Positions 34,240 to 46,499 of a DNA stretch of 64,000 nucleotides are shown one piece after another. Made by a program: the position numbers and the translations under genes. The notes beneath the pieces were generated by a model. The model did not search any database and was not told the DNA's origin. It worked only from the letters and a program-made list of their open reading frames with translations. Position 1 is the stretch's first letter, and every line of letters starts with the position of its first letter. Source of the DNA: Nepenthes gracilis (lineage: Eukaryota > Streptophyta > Magnoliopsida > Caryophyllales > Nepenthaceae); assembly GCA_033239525.1 (NCBI GenBank), contig BSYO01000004.1:19382037-19446036 (forward strand), in the 5' to 3' direction.

Positions 34240-34790
34240 TATTAGTTTTAGTGACAACGACCTGGCACATGTAGTTTCCCCCTATGTAGACCCCCTTGTT
34301 GTATTTACACTTGTTTCCAATGGTAGTGTCGACTACCAGCTGAAATGAGTATTCGTTGATAATGAAAATTCTGGCGATTTGCTCTATCTCGATGCATTTT
34401 TTAAACTTGGTTTAAAAAAGAGTCAATTAAAACCTACCGAAGGCCCATTGTATGGTCTTGACAACGAGCCGGTGCCCTTCCAAGGGACAATCCGATTAGA
34501 AGTCACCCTAGGAGCATACCTGAAAATGGCAAGTTGTACATTTACCTTCTTGGTAGTCGACTTGCCATCTATATACAACGCTATATTGGGTCGGCCGTGC
34601 CTAGCAGTGTTCGGGGCTGTCACTTCAATACCACACTTAAAAATAAAATTTCCAACGCTATACGGTGTGGGCGAAGTGTTGGGCGATCAAATCACTAGGC
34701 GGACATGCTACATGTCCCAAATCGCACCTAACGACAGCACTAAAATGGTGGGAGAACTCGACCATCGAGGCGAAACGACCTTACAGTAGG
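34240..34790 (+). pseudogene. Tat element 2 protease (active site lost)
   Basis: The 136-codon open frame at 34379-34789 carries LLYLDAFFKLGL, RLEVTLGAYLKMASCTFTFL, DLPSIYNAILGRPCLAVFGA and HLKIKFPTLYGVGEV, the order of Tat proteases. The catalytic D-[ST]-G triplet expected just before the LLYLDAF block reads D-N-E-N, so the enzyme would be inactive. Confidence 0.85.
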
Positions 34791-35770
34791 TGCAATCCGG
34801 TAAGGCAACCGATCTAGTCCCACTGAATCTGGAGGATCTAGAAAAGTGCGTACGGATTGATGGCTCATTCACCGGTGCACTACGCGAAAAGCTGATTGCG
34901 ATCCTGCAACGAACGCTGACATTTTCACATGGACTCCCGTTGACATGCGTGGGATTTCGGCCTAAGTAATTGTCCACAAGCTGACCCTCGACCCGGACCG
35001 AAATCCCGTCAGGTAGAAGTGGAGAAATCACTCGGTAGAAAAGTTGGTAGCCATTCGGGAGGAAGTAAAGAAACCACTGGATGCCGAATTCATTAGCGAA
35101 GTTCAATACCCCGGTTGGCTCTCCAACGTGGTCCTAGTAAAGAAGAGCAGTGTGAAATGGCGAATGTGGGTCAATTTCACCGACGTTAACAAAGACTGCC
35201 CAAAAGACAGTTTTCTTTTAACTAGGATTGACCTGCTGGTGGACTCAACGTTCGGATATGAGCTATTGAGTTTCATGGATGCCTATTCAGGCTATAACCA
35301 GATCCAGGATGAGTTCGGAGGACCAAGAGCATACCTCGTTTATAACGGACCAAGGGACTTATTGTTATAAGGTGATGCCCATTGGACTGAGAAACGCAAG
35401 AGCCACCTACCAATGACTGGTAAACAAAATATTTGAGAAACAGATCGGCTACAACATGGAAGTCTATGTTGATGAAATGCTCGTGAAGAGCAGAGCCACA
35501 GGTGACCATATCCGCGATCTGGCAGAGTCGTTTGAGGTGCTCGTGAGTATCAAATAAAGATGATTCTGGCTAAGTGCATCTTCGGGGTAGCCTCGAAAAA
35601 ATTCCTAAGTTTCACCGTCTCCCAACGAGGGATTGAGGTAAACCCAGAGAAAATCAAGGCCCTCGCGGACATGGCTTCCCCATGAAACATCAAGGATGTC
35701 CAGCAACTGACTAGGCGATTGGCGGGCTTGTCCCGCTTCCTAGCAAAGTCTGGTGACAAATATCAGCCAT
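34790..35770 (+). pseudogene. Tat element 2 reverse transcriptase (broken)
   Basis: Blocks in order: the linker (SFTGALREKLIAIL, 34860), EEVKKPLDAEFISEVQYPGW, WRMWVNFTDVNKDCPKDSF, FMDAYSGYNQI (35275), then a frameshift and EVYVDEMLVKSR at about 35458-35493. The active-site YVDD reads YVDE. The thumb continues to LAGLSRFLAK. Frameshifts and stops are present. Confidence 0.86.
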
Positions 35771-35779
35771 TCTTCAAGG

Positions 35780-36150
35780 CTCTAAGGGGAACAAAATCAA
35801 ACGGGTTCCAATGGGTGGCAGATTGTCAGGCGGCTTTCAATGAGTTGAAGTAATATCTGGCTAGCCCGCCGTTACTAACGTCGCCTAAGGTCGGAGAGGT
35901 GCTATACCTCTACTTGGTGGTGTTAGAGGTATCCCACTCCGTCCTCGTACTCCAAGACTCCGATACCCATCGGCTGATCTACTACGTGAGCAAAACACTG
36001 ACTGGCCCGGAGACGCGTTATCTGCGCATAAAAAAGTTGGCCTTAGCTCTCATATTCTTCACACAAAAACTAAAGCCCTACTTTCAAGCACACCGCATCA
36101 TAATTCTCACCGACCATCCTCTGAAGTGCATTCTCTAGAAAACTGATGTT
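35780..36150 (+). pseudogene. Tat element 2 RNase H (first)
   Basis: Blocks seen: FQWVADCQAAFNELK, SHSVLVLQDSDTHRLIYYVS, TGPETRYLRIKKLALALIFF, QKLKPYFQAHRIIILTDHPL. A stop follows at 36136. This is the ordinary Ty3/gypsy RNase H. Confidence 0.84.
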
Positions 36151-36159
36151 TCTGGATGG

Positions 36160-36735
36160 TTGGTAAAGTGGGCTATCGAATTGGGTGAGTTCAACATCGA
36201 GTTTCGATCCAAGCCTTCCATAAAAGCGCAGGCTCTGGCCGACTTCATTATCGAGACCACAACCCCAGTTCTCGAAGAGGAGCCCCCGGAGAATGCGGAA
36301 CAGCACGTGGAGGCTCCAGAATGGGTACTCCGCATAGACGGATCATCTATGGACACAGGCAGTGGAGTTGGGGTGGTCCTCACGACCCCTGACGGGTTTG
36401 AGGTGAAGTACTCCCTTAGACTCGACTTTCTAGCCACCAACAACGTTGCCGAATAGAAAGCCCTGCTAGCCGGGTTATGGCTAGCCAAAGAGTGCTTAGC
36501 CAAAGGATTGGCTATTTATAGCGACTCTAAGCTAATCATCAACTAGGCTAATGGGAACTTCGAGGCAAGCAACCCACACATGGCCAAATATTTGACCAAA
36601 GCAAGGGAGGCCATCCACAACTTCGACAAGCTAACCATGGTCCATGTTCCTAGAACTGAAAATTGGAAGGCCGATCAACTGGCCAGAGCCGCGACGGTTG
36701 AAAATCCAGAATAGTACTCGAGGGACATGAGGGAG
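36160..36735 (+). pseudogene. Tat element 2 second (archaeal-type) RNase H
   Basis: After the GEFNIEFRSKPSIKAQALAD tether comes the additional RNase H that distinguishes Tat elements: WVLRIDGSSMDTGSGVGVVL, FLATNNVAE, then a stop, LLAGLWLAKECLAKGLAIYS, DSKLIIN and MVHVPRTENWKADQLARAA. Catalytic acidic positions D (RIDGSS), E (NVAE) and D (YSDS) are still there. Stops lie at 36454, 36544 and 36712. Confidence 0.85.
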
Positions 36736-36789
36736 GTCTTGAACACTCCCAATATAGAGAAACGGGAGGCAATGCAGATCTCCGAGATA

Positions 36790-38030
36790 AAAATTAGATG
36801 ACACCCTACCTGAGGTACCTAGCGGATGAAACATTGCCAGAACGCATAGAGGAGGCCAGGTGGGTAAAGAGAATGGCCGGTTGGTACACCATAGTCGACG
36901 GGCGGTTGTATCGCCGCGGCTACTCGACTCCATACCTTCGGTGCCTAACCCCTGAAGAGGCTGACCACGTCCTGAGCAAAGTGCACCTTGAAATTTGCAA
37001 ATAGCACGTTGGTGGCAAAAACCTAGCATTTAAGATCATACCACAATATACTATTGGTCCTCAATGAAAAAGGATACACTCGAGTTTATAAAGAAATGTG
37101 ACAACTACCAACTTCACGACAACCTTCGCCACTAGCTATCCGCCGAGCTAAAATCCCTTTAGGTGTCGTGGCCTTTTGCACAATGGGGGCTCGACATTGT
37201 TGACCCATTTTTCATTCCAACTGGGCAAAGAAAGTTCATCATAGTAGGCATCGACTACTTCACAAAGTGGGTCAAGACCGTCTCACTAGCCAAGATCATA
37301 GAACACAACGCTCTTGAGTTCGTTTGCCAGAATATCATCAATAGATTTTGTGTTTCAGAAGTCATTGTGATTGACAACGGGACTCAATTCTCAGGGAAAC
37401 GCTTCACCAAGTATTACACCAACCTTGGGATTAAGTTGGTTCACACTTCGATGGCATACCCCCAAGCAAATGGACAGGTAGAGGTCACAAATCGAACTCT
37501 ACTCCACGGGCTTAAGACCAAGCTGGAGGATGCAGGGGGCTCATGGGTAGATGAGTTTGTCTCAATACTCTGGTCTTACCAAAGGACTCCAAAGGAATTA
37601 ACGCGCGAGACACCCTTCACCCTGCTATAGGACCGAAGCGGTGATCCCGGTCAAAATTGGGCTTCCAAGTCTTAGGGTGGAATTTTTTGACCCGTAGGAT
37701 AACTCCCAAAAAATTTAAAAACACCTAGACTTGTTAGAAGAAGCTTGCAATGCCGCCACAATGTTGACAGCGGCCTACCAACATCAAATCGCCTGCTACT
37801 ACAACAAGAAGATAAAAGCGCAGCAATTCGATATTTGAGACTTGATCTTGCGAAGCATCGAGGCCACGGGAAAGGTGGCTAGTCGGAACAAGCTCTCCCT
37901 AAATTGGGAATGGCATTTTCTAGTCTCCGCTGTCCTCCGAAACGAGGCATACAAGCTCCAAAACTAGGATGAAAAGTTGGTCACACGAACGTCGAATGCA
38001 ATCCACCTCAAAAGCTACTTCCAATAAGGA
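36790..38030 (+). pseudogene. Tat element 2 integrase (broken)
   Basis: The HHCC region (DGRLYRRGYSTPYLRCLTPE, then VHLEICK) is at about 36895-37003. The catalytic core is a 155-codon open frame (37163-37630) with D in WGLDIVDPF, D in VIDNGTQF and E in NGQVEVTNR, so the D,D,E triad is intact. The C-terminal part, up to SNAIHLKSYFQ near 38022, is in other frames. A long open core amid broken flanks suggests fairly recent decay. Confidence 0.88.
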
Positions 38031-38214
38031 TTCAGGTAGGTATTCTGCATAATTGTATGTGATCATTTGTATGCACGTTTCAATTAGTAAAACAAGTATT
38101 TCCTTTTAGCATGTTGTGTTTCTTTGGTATACATATATGTGTGATTCTTGTTGTAGGTTCAAACAACCTAGGCTGCCCCTAACTCGGGAGGGTCTTCGCC
38201 CTCTCGTTACTAAA

Positions 38215-38415
38215 CCCTACACATCCATGCGGCCCATGAGTGGTCGTATCTAGACCCTGATCATCCAGGCGGCCCATGAGTGGTCGTATCTAAACCCTAG
38301 TTATCCAGGCGGCCAATGAGTGGTCGTATTTAAACCCTAGTCATCTTGGCGGCTTATGAGTGGTTGTATCTAAACCTTGGTCATCAAAGTGGCCCATTAG
38401 CGGTCAAAAAATCTT
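38215..38415 (+). repeat. 40-bp tandem repeat, about five units (Tat 3' region)
   Basis: The unit is of the form 'ccctagtcatccaggcgg' + 'cccatgagtggtcgtatctaaa'. The first four units are close and the fifth is diverged. It follows the integrase and the 'gggtcttcgccctctcgtta' landmark. Homologous degenerate arrays lie at 15.79-16.02 kb (reverse) and about 57.93-58.08 kb. Confidence 0.85.
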
Positions 38416-38835
38416 AAGGGGCTAATACAGCACACGCGACAACCTCATTCACAAGGAGATAACGTGGTCAGTCAATGATAGTCGACCGAGCAAAACACTC
38501 CACCAAAACTGGCCGCCTAAGTCTGCGCTTGGGCAGTGCCACAAAGTTTGCTCACAAGTGTATACTAAGCCGGCTTAACACAAGCGACGGCCTAGAAAAC
38601 GCACCCAAGGACTCCACTCCTTTGGAAGCGTCATGAACTCCCAAAAACAAGGAGGGCAGCGAACTCACAGGAATTTTACCCAGTTGGCCGCCAAGAACAG
38701 AAAAGAAACAAAATACAAAAAGCAGCTGTGAAAAAGCAAGAACATGCGACAAGCATAAAGCTGTTCGTATTGTTGCTTATGGTAAAATACATTTACATAA
38801 TTGAAGCAAAAAGAAAAAACTGCAATCACCAAAAA

Positions 38836-40088
38836 CTACAGAGGCGGTGGTGGCCCCTGTCTGTCTCGTGGCTCCCCCACGAGTTTGTCGCAACGATGCA
38901 CTGACTGGTTTGACAAGTTTTTGAGATCCACGGAAAATTCAGGATCAACCAGCCACACAATACACTGACTACTGTTGATCGCTTCCCACAACCGTGACAG
39001 CATCATGTCCACGACTTGGTGGGGATGAATGCGGTGGCGTAGGTCATTCTCCAGGGCGGCCATCTGCCCTACGAGCTGATCGAGACACCGCTTAACTTAT
39101 TTTCCTCTTTGAAGTTCGGGCTCTCGTTCATGCCTCCATGCCTGTCAAGATAGACTATAGGGCAGTCGAATCCTCTCGATGCTCCGTCCTCAAAGCCTTC
39201 AACTTAGAATCGTGCCAGGTGATCTCCATGTCCCTATCGAAGATCACCCGATCTCTCTGCCTAAGTGCCTTGGCAACTGCGCAAGTGACGTTATTAGCCC
39301 GTGCAAAAAAAGGAGTTAGAAAAGGCAAACTTAAAGATAAGACAGACAACAGAATTTATACCGCCTAAATTTTTCGTGTTGGCCTATCTGGTCTAGCACC
39401 CAGACCCGGCACCAAAGGCAGTGTGGAAGGAATAGGGCCTCGTGGGCAAGCGGCGACCTTTGCCGGAGCTCCTCCTCCAGTTTTCTTTTGGGGATATCCT
39501 CCATCCTGGCTTTCTCCTCGGAAACAGTGGGAGGCTCCAAAATTGACTCCAACTACTCAGCCGGCAGTTCCATAGCAAGTGATCCAACGGACAGCTCCTG
39601 CGGCCCAAGTGCTCTGATAGATGGATCCAAAGTCAACTCCATCAGCGCAGGCTGTGCGAGAACAACACCGCCACTCACCCTGGCATTCAACTTGGCTTCA
39701 TAAGCCTCTAAAGCCAGCTCCGCTTCAATCTCGGAAGTGGCACCTACACCTGCAAAGCACCGGCGGAGAGATAGTCTGGCCCAGAAGATGACGAAGAAGG
39801 CGCCACCGAGGCGGCTCTTTTTTGCCTTGGACTAGGAGGACTGGCATCAAATGGGCGATGACCTATGATAAAGGCCTTTTTCCTCTTCTTCCCCTGCAAG
39901 ACCTCTGGCGGTGAGACCTTAAATTTCTGGATAGGAGAGGGAGGCCCCCACTTGGCCTTCTTGGCCTCAACACGAGAGACCAAGTGGTCTCTACAAAAAT
40001 CCCTAAGGTTATCCACGATGAGTTTGACCAACGAAGATAGGGACACCGTCTCAACCTCAGAAAGTGCCCCTGTCTCAGCCTCAGAAAG
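38836..40088 (-). pseudogene. Tat element 2 antisense ORF, middle and C-terminal parts
   Basis: It runs opposite to gag-pol. From its 5' side: an open piece 40046-39744 (REAKKAKWGPP-like, a KRKKAF basic patch, SPRQKR, a serine-rich tract); an acidic linker (EEKARMEDIPKRKLEEELRQ, about 39520-39460); a region around 39.15-39.35 kb with a charged, coiled-coil-like sequence; and the terminal piece 39063-38836 (VVDMMLSRLWEAINSSQCIV, VDPEFSVDLKNLSNQSVHRC). The last piece aligns with 15142-15292. Its upstream part is cut at 40088 by an LTR. Function is unknown; comparable antisense ORFs are known in Tat elements. Confidence 0.72.
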
Positions 40089-41285
40089 TGTGAGGTTCCG
40101 GGTTTGTGAACCGGATAATTAAGAGGTGATTAGTATGTTAATGATCAATACTAATCTTATGGGATGATTAAGGTTTGATATCGGAAGAAAAATCGGGAAA
40201 TTACTCAAAGAAAGAAATTAAGGCTCGGAATAAGTAATGGCCGGCCAGCCGCCCGAAAAGCTGGCGGTGGCCGCCCATGTCAGCGGCAGGCGCGATACCG
40301 CGATTTGTTCTCCCTCATTTTCGATCGGCCGAGGGTTTTTTCCCGGAGAGAGCGCGACTAGAGAGAGAGGAAGGAGATCGAGCCGGGAGTCCGATTCCGC
40401 CCGAAAGCCAGGTATAAAGGTGAAAGCACGCGTCGAGGCAAGTGTTCTCATACCCACTTCTCGTTCTCTTTCGATGTTTGTGTATTTTCGTTGGGTATTT
40501 TGTGTCGATACCCCCGGGAATGTTAGAATATCGATACCCATGCCTTGAGGTCCGAAAAATGTAGTTTGTTGTCCGAATCGTGTTCGATTCGAGTGGTGTT
40601 TCACGAACCTAACCTACCACGGGATTTTGGGGGTTTCCCGTTTCCGACCCGTATCATGAAATTGACCCCAAAATTGGAATCCCCACGTCCCAATTGTGTA
40701 TATATATCGGCCGTGGGTGATCTCGGTTTGGACCCGTTCGCGGTCCGAGCCCATTAAAGGGGCGCTGACACCGTTCACCCGAGCCCGAAGGTGGATTTTG
40801 CCGTTGTCACCTTCGTGGAATGATGAAAGAACCCTAGAGTATGAATACCCATGTCCCGATTGTATGTATACATCGACCGGATGCGAATCTACGCAAGATT
40901 TGACCCGTTAAGTGGATGCAAGAGCCTCGATAGTGTCCGTTGTCGATAATCCAGAAATAAATGGGAAGTTGTGTACTTCCACCTCGTGATAAGTTAAATC
41001 GAACCCCAACGTGAAATATCGTAGAGTAATGAAAATCCACACGGCCGATTTCCAAGTATCGAACCGTGTCAATCGTCCGGGTGGCCAAAGAGAAATCTAA
41101 TGTTCACCCAAAACGTTGAGAAATGCAAAGTGATATGCGATCATAATCGTAATGAAAGTAACGTTTAACCGATTAAACGTAAAAGTAATAACCGAATATG
41201 AATCCGTGTCTTTGGGGCAAAAAGAATGAGTCCGGAGGTTCCAAAATGATATGTGATCGAGGTATGAAATCTAGTCTCTCTTGAG
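40089..41285 (+). repeat. Left arm of a ~1.2-kb inverted repeat
   Basis: The reverse complement is at 42272-43449. Matching landmarks are 'tgaggttccgggtttgtg' at the outer end, 'gtagtttgttgtccgaatcgtg', 'tttcgttgggtattttgtg' and 'gagagactagattt' at the inner end. A TATA-like 'aggtataaaggtgaaagc' lies near 40411, consistent with an LTR 5' part. A GC-rich stretch around 40210-40310 differs strongly between the arms. Confidence 0.88.
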
Positions 41286-42271
41286 GATTTGGGATTGATT
41301 GTCGTGATTAAAGGAATTGGAGTCCCATTGGATATCGCCGTGATGTGAATGGAAGGGAGTCCACATTGTGCTTGTGATGATATGATCTCTGGAGATGTGT
41401 TGATGATGTAATCTCCCGGTTGGAGATGATTAGTGGGATATTCCCAAGATGTGATTATATGGCAAATGTGGATTTTCCTCTCCAAGTGTCGAACCTAATC
41501 CTGAAACTAGGACCCCGAGTCATATGGGTAGCATTCTTTAGTGTACCATGTCCATCGTGGTGGGAACCCGAGGATGCTTGGCCACGATTCCCGCCGCTCG
41601 TGTGGCGGGTGATGTCTGTGGCACGCTTTGAAACTACTGGTGGAAGAACGAGGATTGCCTGGACCCTTGGGTGTGGGGTGTGTCGCGCTACATATCGAGA
41701 TGTAGTCGTCGTGATGATTGTTGCACGAATGCAACCGAGGGTCGTGTGCTACCGACCAAAGTAGTATTTTGGCTTTTTAGTGTAGCGAACACATTCCTGT
41801 CCTCGTTCTCTCGATCGTTGGTTAACGATCTACTAGCCAAAGTCCGCTTAGACGATGTAATAATGAAAAGGAATAATATCCAATTGATGAATTGAATCCG
41901 GTAGACAGAATGAGAACCGAATGAATTTAAGATATGAACCACAAGAACCGGTTCTATCTTAGGTGATTCAAGATGAAACCGTAGAACTTGGGGATCGAGT
42001 GATTCCAGATTGCTTCTTATTCCCGTCCTGTTCTTTGATTGTGATGAGAACACTTAGCCGACGTCGGATAAATAGAGCAAGGAGAGACTTGCTTGATGAG
42101 ATTGGCTGGACGGCGGGTGCGCGAAAGCTTTGGACTTAGAGTTGGATCGGATATTGGACAGCCACTTTGTGTTGAGCGTGGCTCATCATTGTTGTTTTTA
42201 TGGATTTATTATGCTTCCGTATGTATGATGATCTAGTTATGCTTCCGTGTCTGTATATATATATTTTGATT

Positions 42272-43449
42272 TCAAGAGAGACTAGATTTCATACCTCAGA
42301 CGATCACATATCATTTTGGAACCTCAAGGACTCATTCTTTTGCCCCCAAAGACACGGATTCATATTTTCTTACTTTCGTTTAATCGCTTGTTACTTTCAT
42401 TACGATTATGATCGCATATCACTTTGCATTTCTCATTTCGTTTTGGGTGAACATTATCGATTTCTCTTTGGCCACCCGGACGCGTGGGATACTTGGAAAT
42501 CGGCGTCGGTGGATTTGTACGTACTCTTTGTAAATATTTCCGTTGGGGTTCGATTTAACTTATCACGAGGGTGGAAGTACACAACTTCCCATTTATTTCT
42601 CGGATTATCGGACACTATCGAGGCTCCCGGATGCCACTAGGGTCAAATCTTGCGAGATTCGGCATCCGGTCGATGTATACATACAATGTACATGGGTATT
42701 CATACTCTAGGGTTCTTTCATCATTCCAGTAAAACAACGCGCAAAATCCACCTTCCTCAGGTTTAGCATGTTTAATGGGCTTCCAAACGCGCGTATACAC
42801 GGCCGATATATATACACAATTGGGATTTCCAATTTTGGGGTCAATTTCATGATACGGGTTCGGGAAACCCCCAAAATCCCGTAGGTTAGGGTTAACTCCG
42901 AACACGATTCGGACAACAAACTACATTTTCTCGGACCTCAAGGCATGGGTATCGATATTCTAACATTCCCGTGGGTATCACACAAAATACCCAACGAAAA
43001 TACACAAAACATCGAAAGAGAACGAGAAGTGGGTATGAGAACACTTGCCTCGACGCGTGCTTTCACCTTTATACCTGGCTGGGCGGAATCGGACTCCCGG
43101 GCTCGATCTCCTTCCTTCTCTCTCTAGTCGCGCTCTCTCTCTCTGGAAAAAACCCTCGGCCGATCGAAAATGGGAGAACAAATCGCGCGGGGCATTTATA
43201 CCCTAGCGGCAGCGGCCGGCTGCGGCGGCCACCGCTCGCGCCCTTGATGGCGAGTGCCAGCCACGGGCGGTTCTGGTTTATCCGCTCGAACCTTGGCGCA
43301 TCAGCGCGCTTGCCTGCTGGCCCATTAGCCGGACGGTAATTTCGATTTTTCTTCCGATATCAAACCTTAATCATCCCATAAGATTAGTATTGATCATTAA
43401 CATACTAATCACCTCTTAATTATCCGGTTCACAAACCCGGAACCTCACA
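42272..43449 (-). repeat. Right arm of the ~1.2-kb inverted repeat
   Basis: This is a minus-strand LTR start, TGTGAGG at 43449. It is preceded on its own strand by a polypurine tract, so it is a genuine LTR 5' end read leftwards. It pairs with 40089-41285; the 986-bp spacer is 41286-42271. Confidence 0.88.
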
Positions 43450-43485
43450 ACTCTCCCCCACTTATAAAATTTCGTCCTCGAAATT
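43450..43485 (-). other. Polypurine tract of the inverted LTR element
   Basis: On the minus strand 'cgaggacgaaattttataag' is followed by 'tgggggagagt' and the LTR start. This is the canonical chromovirus motif, the same type as at 25288-25318. Confidence 0.8.
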
Positions 43486-46400
43486 AACGAGCCTCGAATT
43501 CCCAAATCTGAGGTGAACTCCTCAAAAACTGAAATTATTCCTCGGGCAGCGTCTCTTTTAAAACCTCAAGGATTGGAATCGTCCTAGTTCTCATCACAAA
43601 ATAAATCCTTAGCCTTTCAAAACGGCCCAATCCGATCACTTATCAATTCTCTCATCCATCGATACAAGGAAGACCTCATAACGATCCTCCAAATTTCAAA
43701 AGTGACCTTCAATCATGCCGGACATCTTCCACTCAAACCGACACTTCAAACGGATCAATGACCTTTCACTTGAATTCATTTCATCCCTCGAAAGAAATCG
43801 GTCATCGGGACCTCAACCTTATTCAGAATTTACCCACGGGCCACAACGCTTACCACGCACTCCTTTCTCAAACCATTAAATTACGTCACAATCAAAATTC
43901 TAATCATGACGATTACCCAAAGGAGTTGCGGGACTTCAATCCTTACCCAAAATTCTTAAAATTCCGGTTACCTAATAACCTCAAGATCCTGTTGGCATAT
44001 CAACAAGCCAATGACAACAAGAACACGATTCTAACTTCCAAGAAGATCAAAACATTTTCTCACCCAATCAATTGGACTTACTAGCGATTCATCTTGACAT
44101 CTTCTATGAGACTTCAAAGACATACAAGTCCAAAACTCGTATTCAATTTCCAACATTGATGCCCGCCTAAGGAAGACACCGATGTTCGCTTTTTTAAACA
44201 AATCGACCACATGCAAGGCCATATGATCATCTTCCTATCTCCGAAGACAATATTCTTGAGTTTTCAAAAGAAAACCTCAATGGCCAATTTCCGACATACA
44301 CGTGGGGGTAACACTAATCCTGAACTCCTCCCCCACTTATCTCAAAGGTATTACATTCCTCGAGAACTCACGGGACCCGTTGTCAACCCAAAGGTCACGA
44401 TGCCTACCACCCTATCCGGTTAGATTCAAGATGACTGCACAGTTCCACAACACAAATCAGCCTCCTCAACCAGCCACGCTTAAAATTCTTATTCCTCAAA
44501 ATCATGCAATCACAAAGCCACGAGCTTAGGAAGGCATTTTCTCAACTAAATTCGCATTCCTTTCTCACTGGAACATGTGAATTATCAGCCATCCATAAAT
44601 CCTGACTCAATCCCTTGATTACCACATGAAGCTACCTTAACATCGACCCAGACGTGGTCGAAAGATCGTCTCATAAAACTTCATGAAACGCCATCGATCC
44701 TACAAGACCCAAACGGCGTTTTCTAGACTTTACTGATGACCGTATCCTTGGCCGGATACGGCTCTGACTCCTATTGATCCACAAATGTCCCGTTACGGAC
44801 CTGACCGATCTTAGAATTCATCAAGTCTTCACGACAGCCCACGGACTATGTCTATCCATCCCCAAGATCCGATCATCCAATCATTAGTCTCCTAGCCAAT
44901 TTTGAAATTAAAAACACCTTATCGGTCCATCTATTTACCTCAAAGGTTCTAAATATTCAACCATAGTACCAAAGCCGATACTTCCACGGCCCTACCTAAA
45001 ATCCTCAACGGTTGGCATTGATTCAATATGACCTCGAATTACCGATCATAAGATAACTCGACCGAATCTTCCCTTTCGATAACATTCTCGATCAATTGAT
45101 TTACAAGAAAGACGATATCAATTTCTTGATACCTCGATCAATTCAAACTCATGCTCCAAATCCCACAACGATTGCCGGATGTTATCTTTTACCAATCCGA
45201 CCAAATTAGCACTCAGTCATTCCACCGAACTACTATTAAGATCGATCATGGCTTAATACTTTAACTATCCCAAGTCTATACCCAAAATCGCCTTGGCAAT
45301 CGACCCGATAACTTACTCGACGAATCATTTAAACGTCACGACAAGATTGACACCACAAGACGATTCAAATTAACCTAACCAATCATATTCACAAGCTCCA
45401 ATGATATCACAACCTCGATACCACTTAATCGGACTTAGATCCTTAACCCCTGGAATCACAAAACCATAAACATACTACCACCCCAAGAAGTCTTTGTGAC
45501 ATCACGCTTGAGAGATTTCATTTCCAATCTCAATCCACAAATTTCGCATGCACCACCATCGCCGAAGGATCCTACGGTGCTGGATTTCCTCATTCCAAAA
45601 TCAGAGGATACAACCATTCTCAATCCAACACCCGTACTATCTATAACTTAGATCCTAGTTTCCAAAATCTCTTCAGAAAGGCATTCGTCCAAGATTCATC
45701 CGTGAATAGCTGCTGCCATATTTCCTTTCGCCTTTCTGAATACTAGGTCGCTCTTGACACTACTGCCAAGCCTAGGTCCTTCCTAATACACAATCTCAAC
45801 CACAATCCCAACATGCGTTCGGAATCCTCAAAACAACATCAGATCGCAATATTAAACCCAAGAAGCTCTCCTCCTGCCACGACAGACGACATTAACACTT
45901 GGGTTCATATCATAGGATCCTGATATAAACACTGACCCTTCTCACTACCTGTCCGTGACTAAAGGCATCATTAGATCTTGCAATCTGACTATCCACAATT
46001 GAGACACACTCCCAAGAGTCTCATTGACACAAAATCAATTCAAGAAGCTTCCACAATGCATGGGACCATATTTCTTAATCCTCGAGACCCAAGATCTTTC
46101 TCACGTCAACCACCCGAGGTCGACTTCACTTCCTATCCATTCTGGGGCAACACGCCGTGTCTTCTATCGCCTACATGGGGTCACCACAACGATATCTTCA
46201 ACCTCAAAATCCACATCTCAATCTTAAGGATCTAGATGTCAAGAAGTCCGGACACTTCATGAATTTTCAACTTAGAGCTTCATATGCTCGATCTTAACTC
46301 CACCCAATTCATCACGCTCTGGAGGCCGGCCCCCTTTTACCAATCCGAGGACCTCAATCGAGAACCGATCAAACTTAAACCTCGAACCGAGATCAATTAA

Positions 46401-46499
46401 CTTAGGCCTCGAAGCAACACTGATCAGCTTAAGGACCCAATCAACACCGATCAAATTCAAACACTAAGGTGTCTTATCACACCATCACTCTCTTGACCC
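43486..46499 (-). other. Non-coding 3' internal region of the inverted LTR element
   Basis: About 3 kb lie upstream (minus strand) of the polypurine tract without recognisable gag or pol domains. Frames are short and broken, for example the 62-codon one at 46460-46272. It may be a long 3' untranslated region, a non-autonomous element or heavily decayed pol. Confidence 0.45.

Noticed and set aside
42060..42085. 'cggataaatagagcaagga' nearly matching 'cggtataaatagagcaagga' at 52316
   Set aside because: It could indicate related LTR promoters, but the flanking sequences do not align by eye, so I treat it as chance or a shared core-promoter constraint.
41420..42919. Cluster of 70-146-codon frames on both strands
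   Set aside because: They lie in or between the arms of the LTR inverted repeat, show no domains, and appear in both strands of the same sequence.
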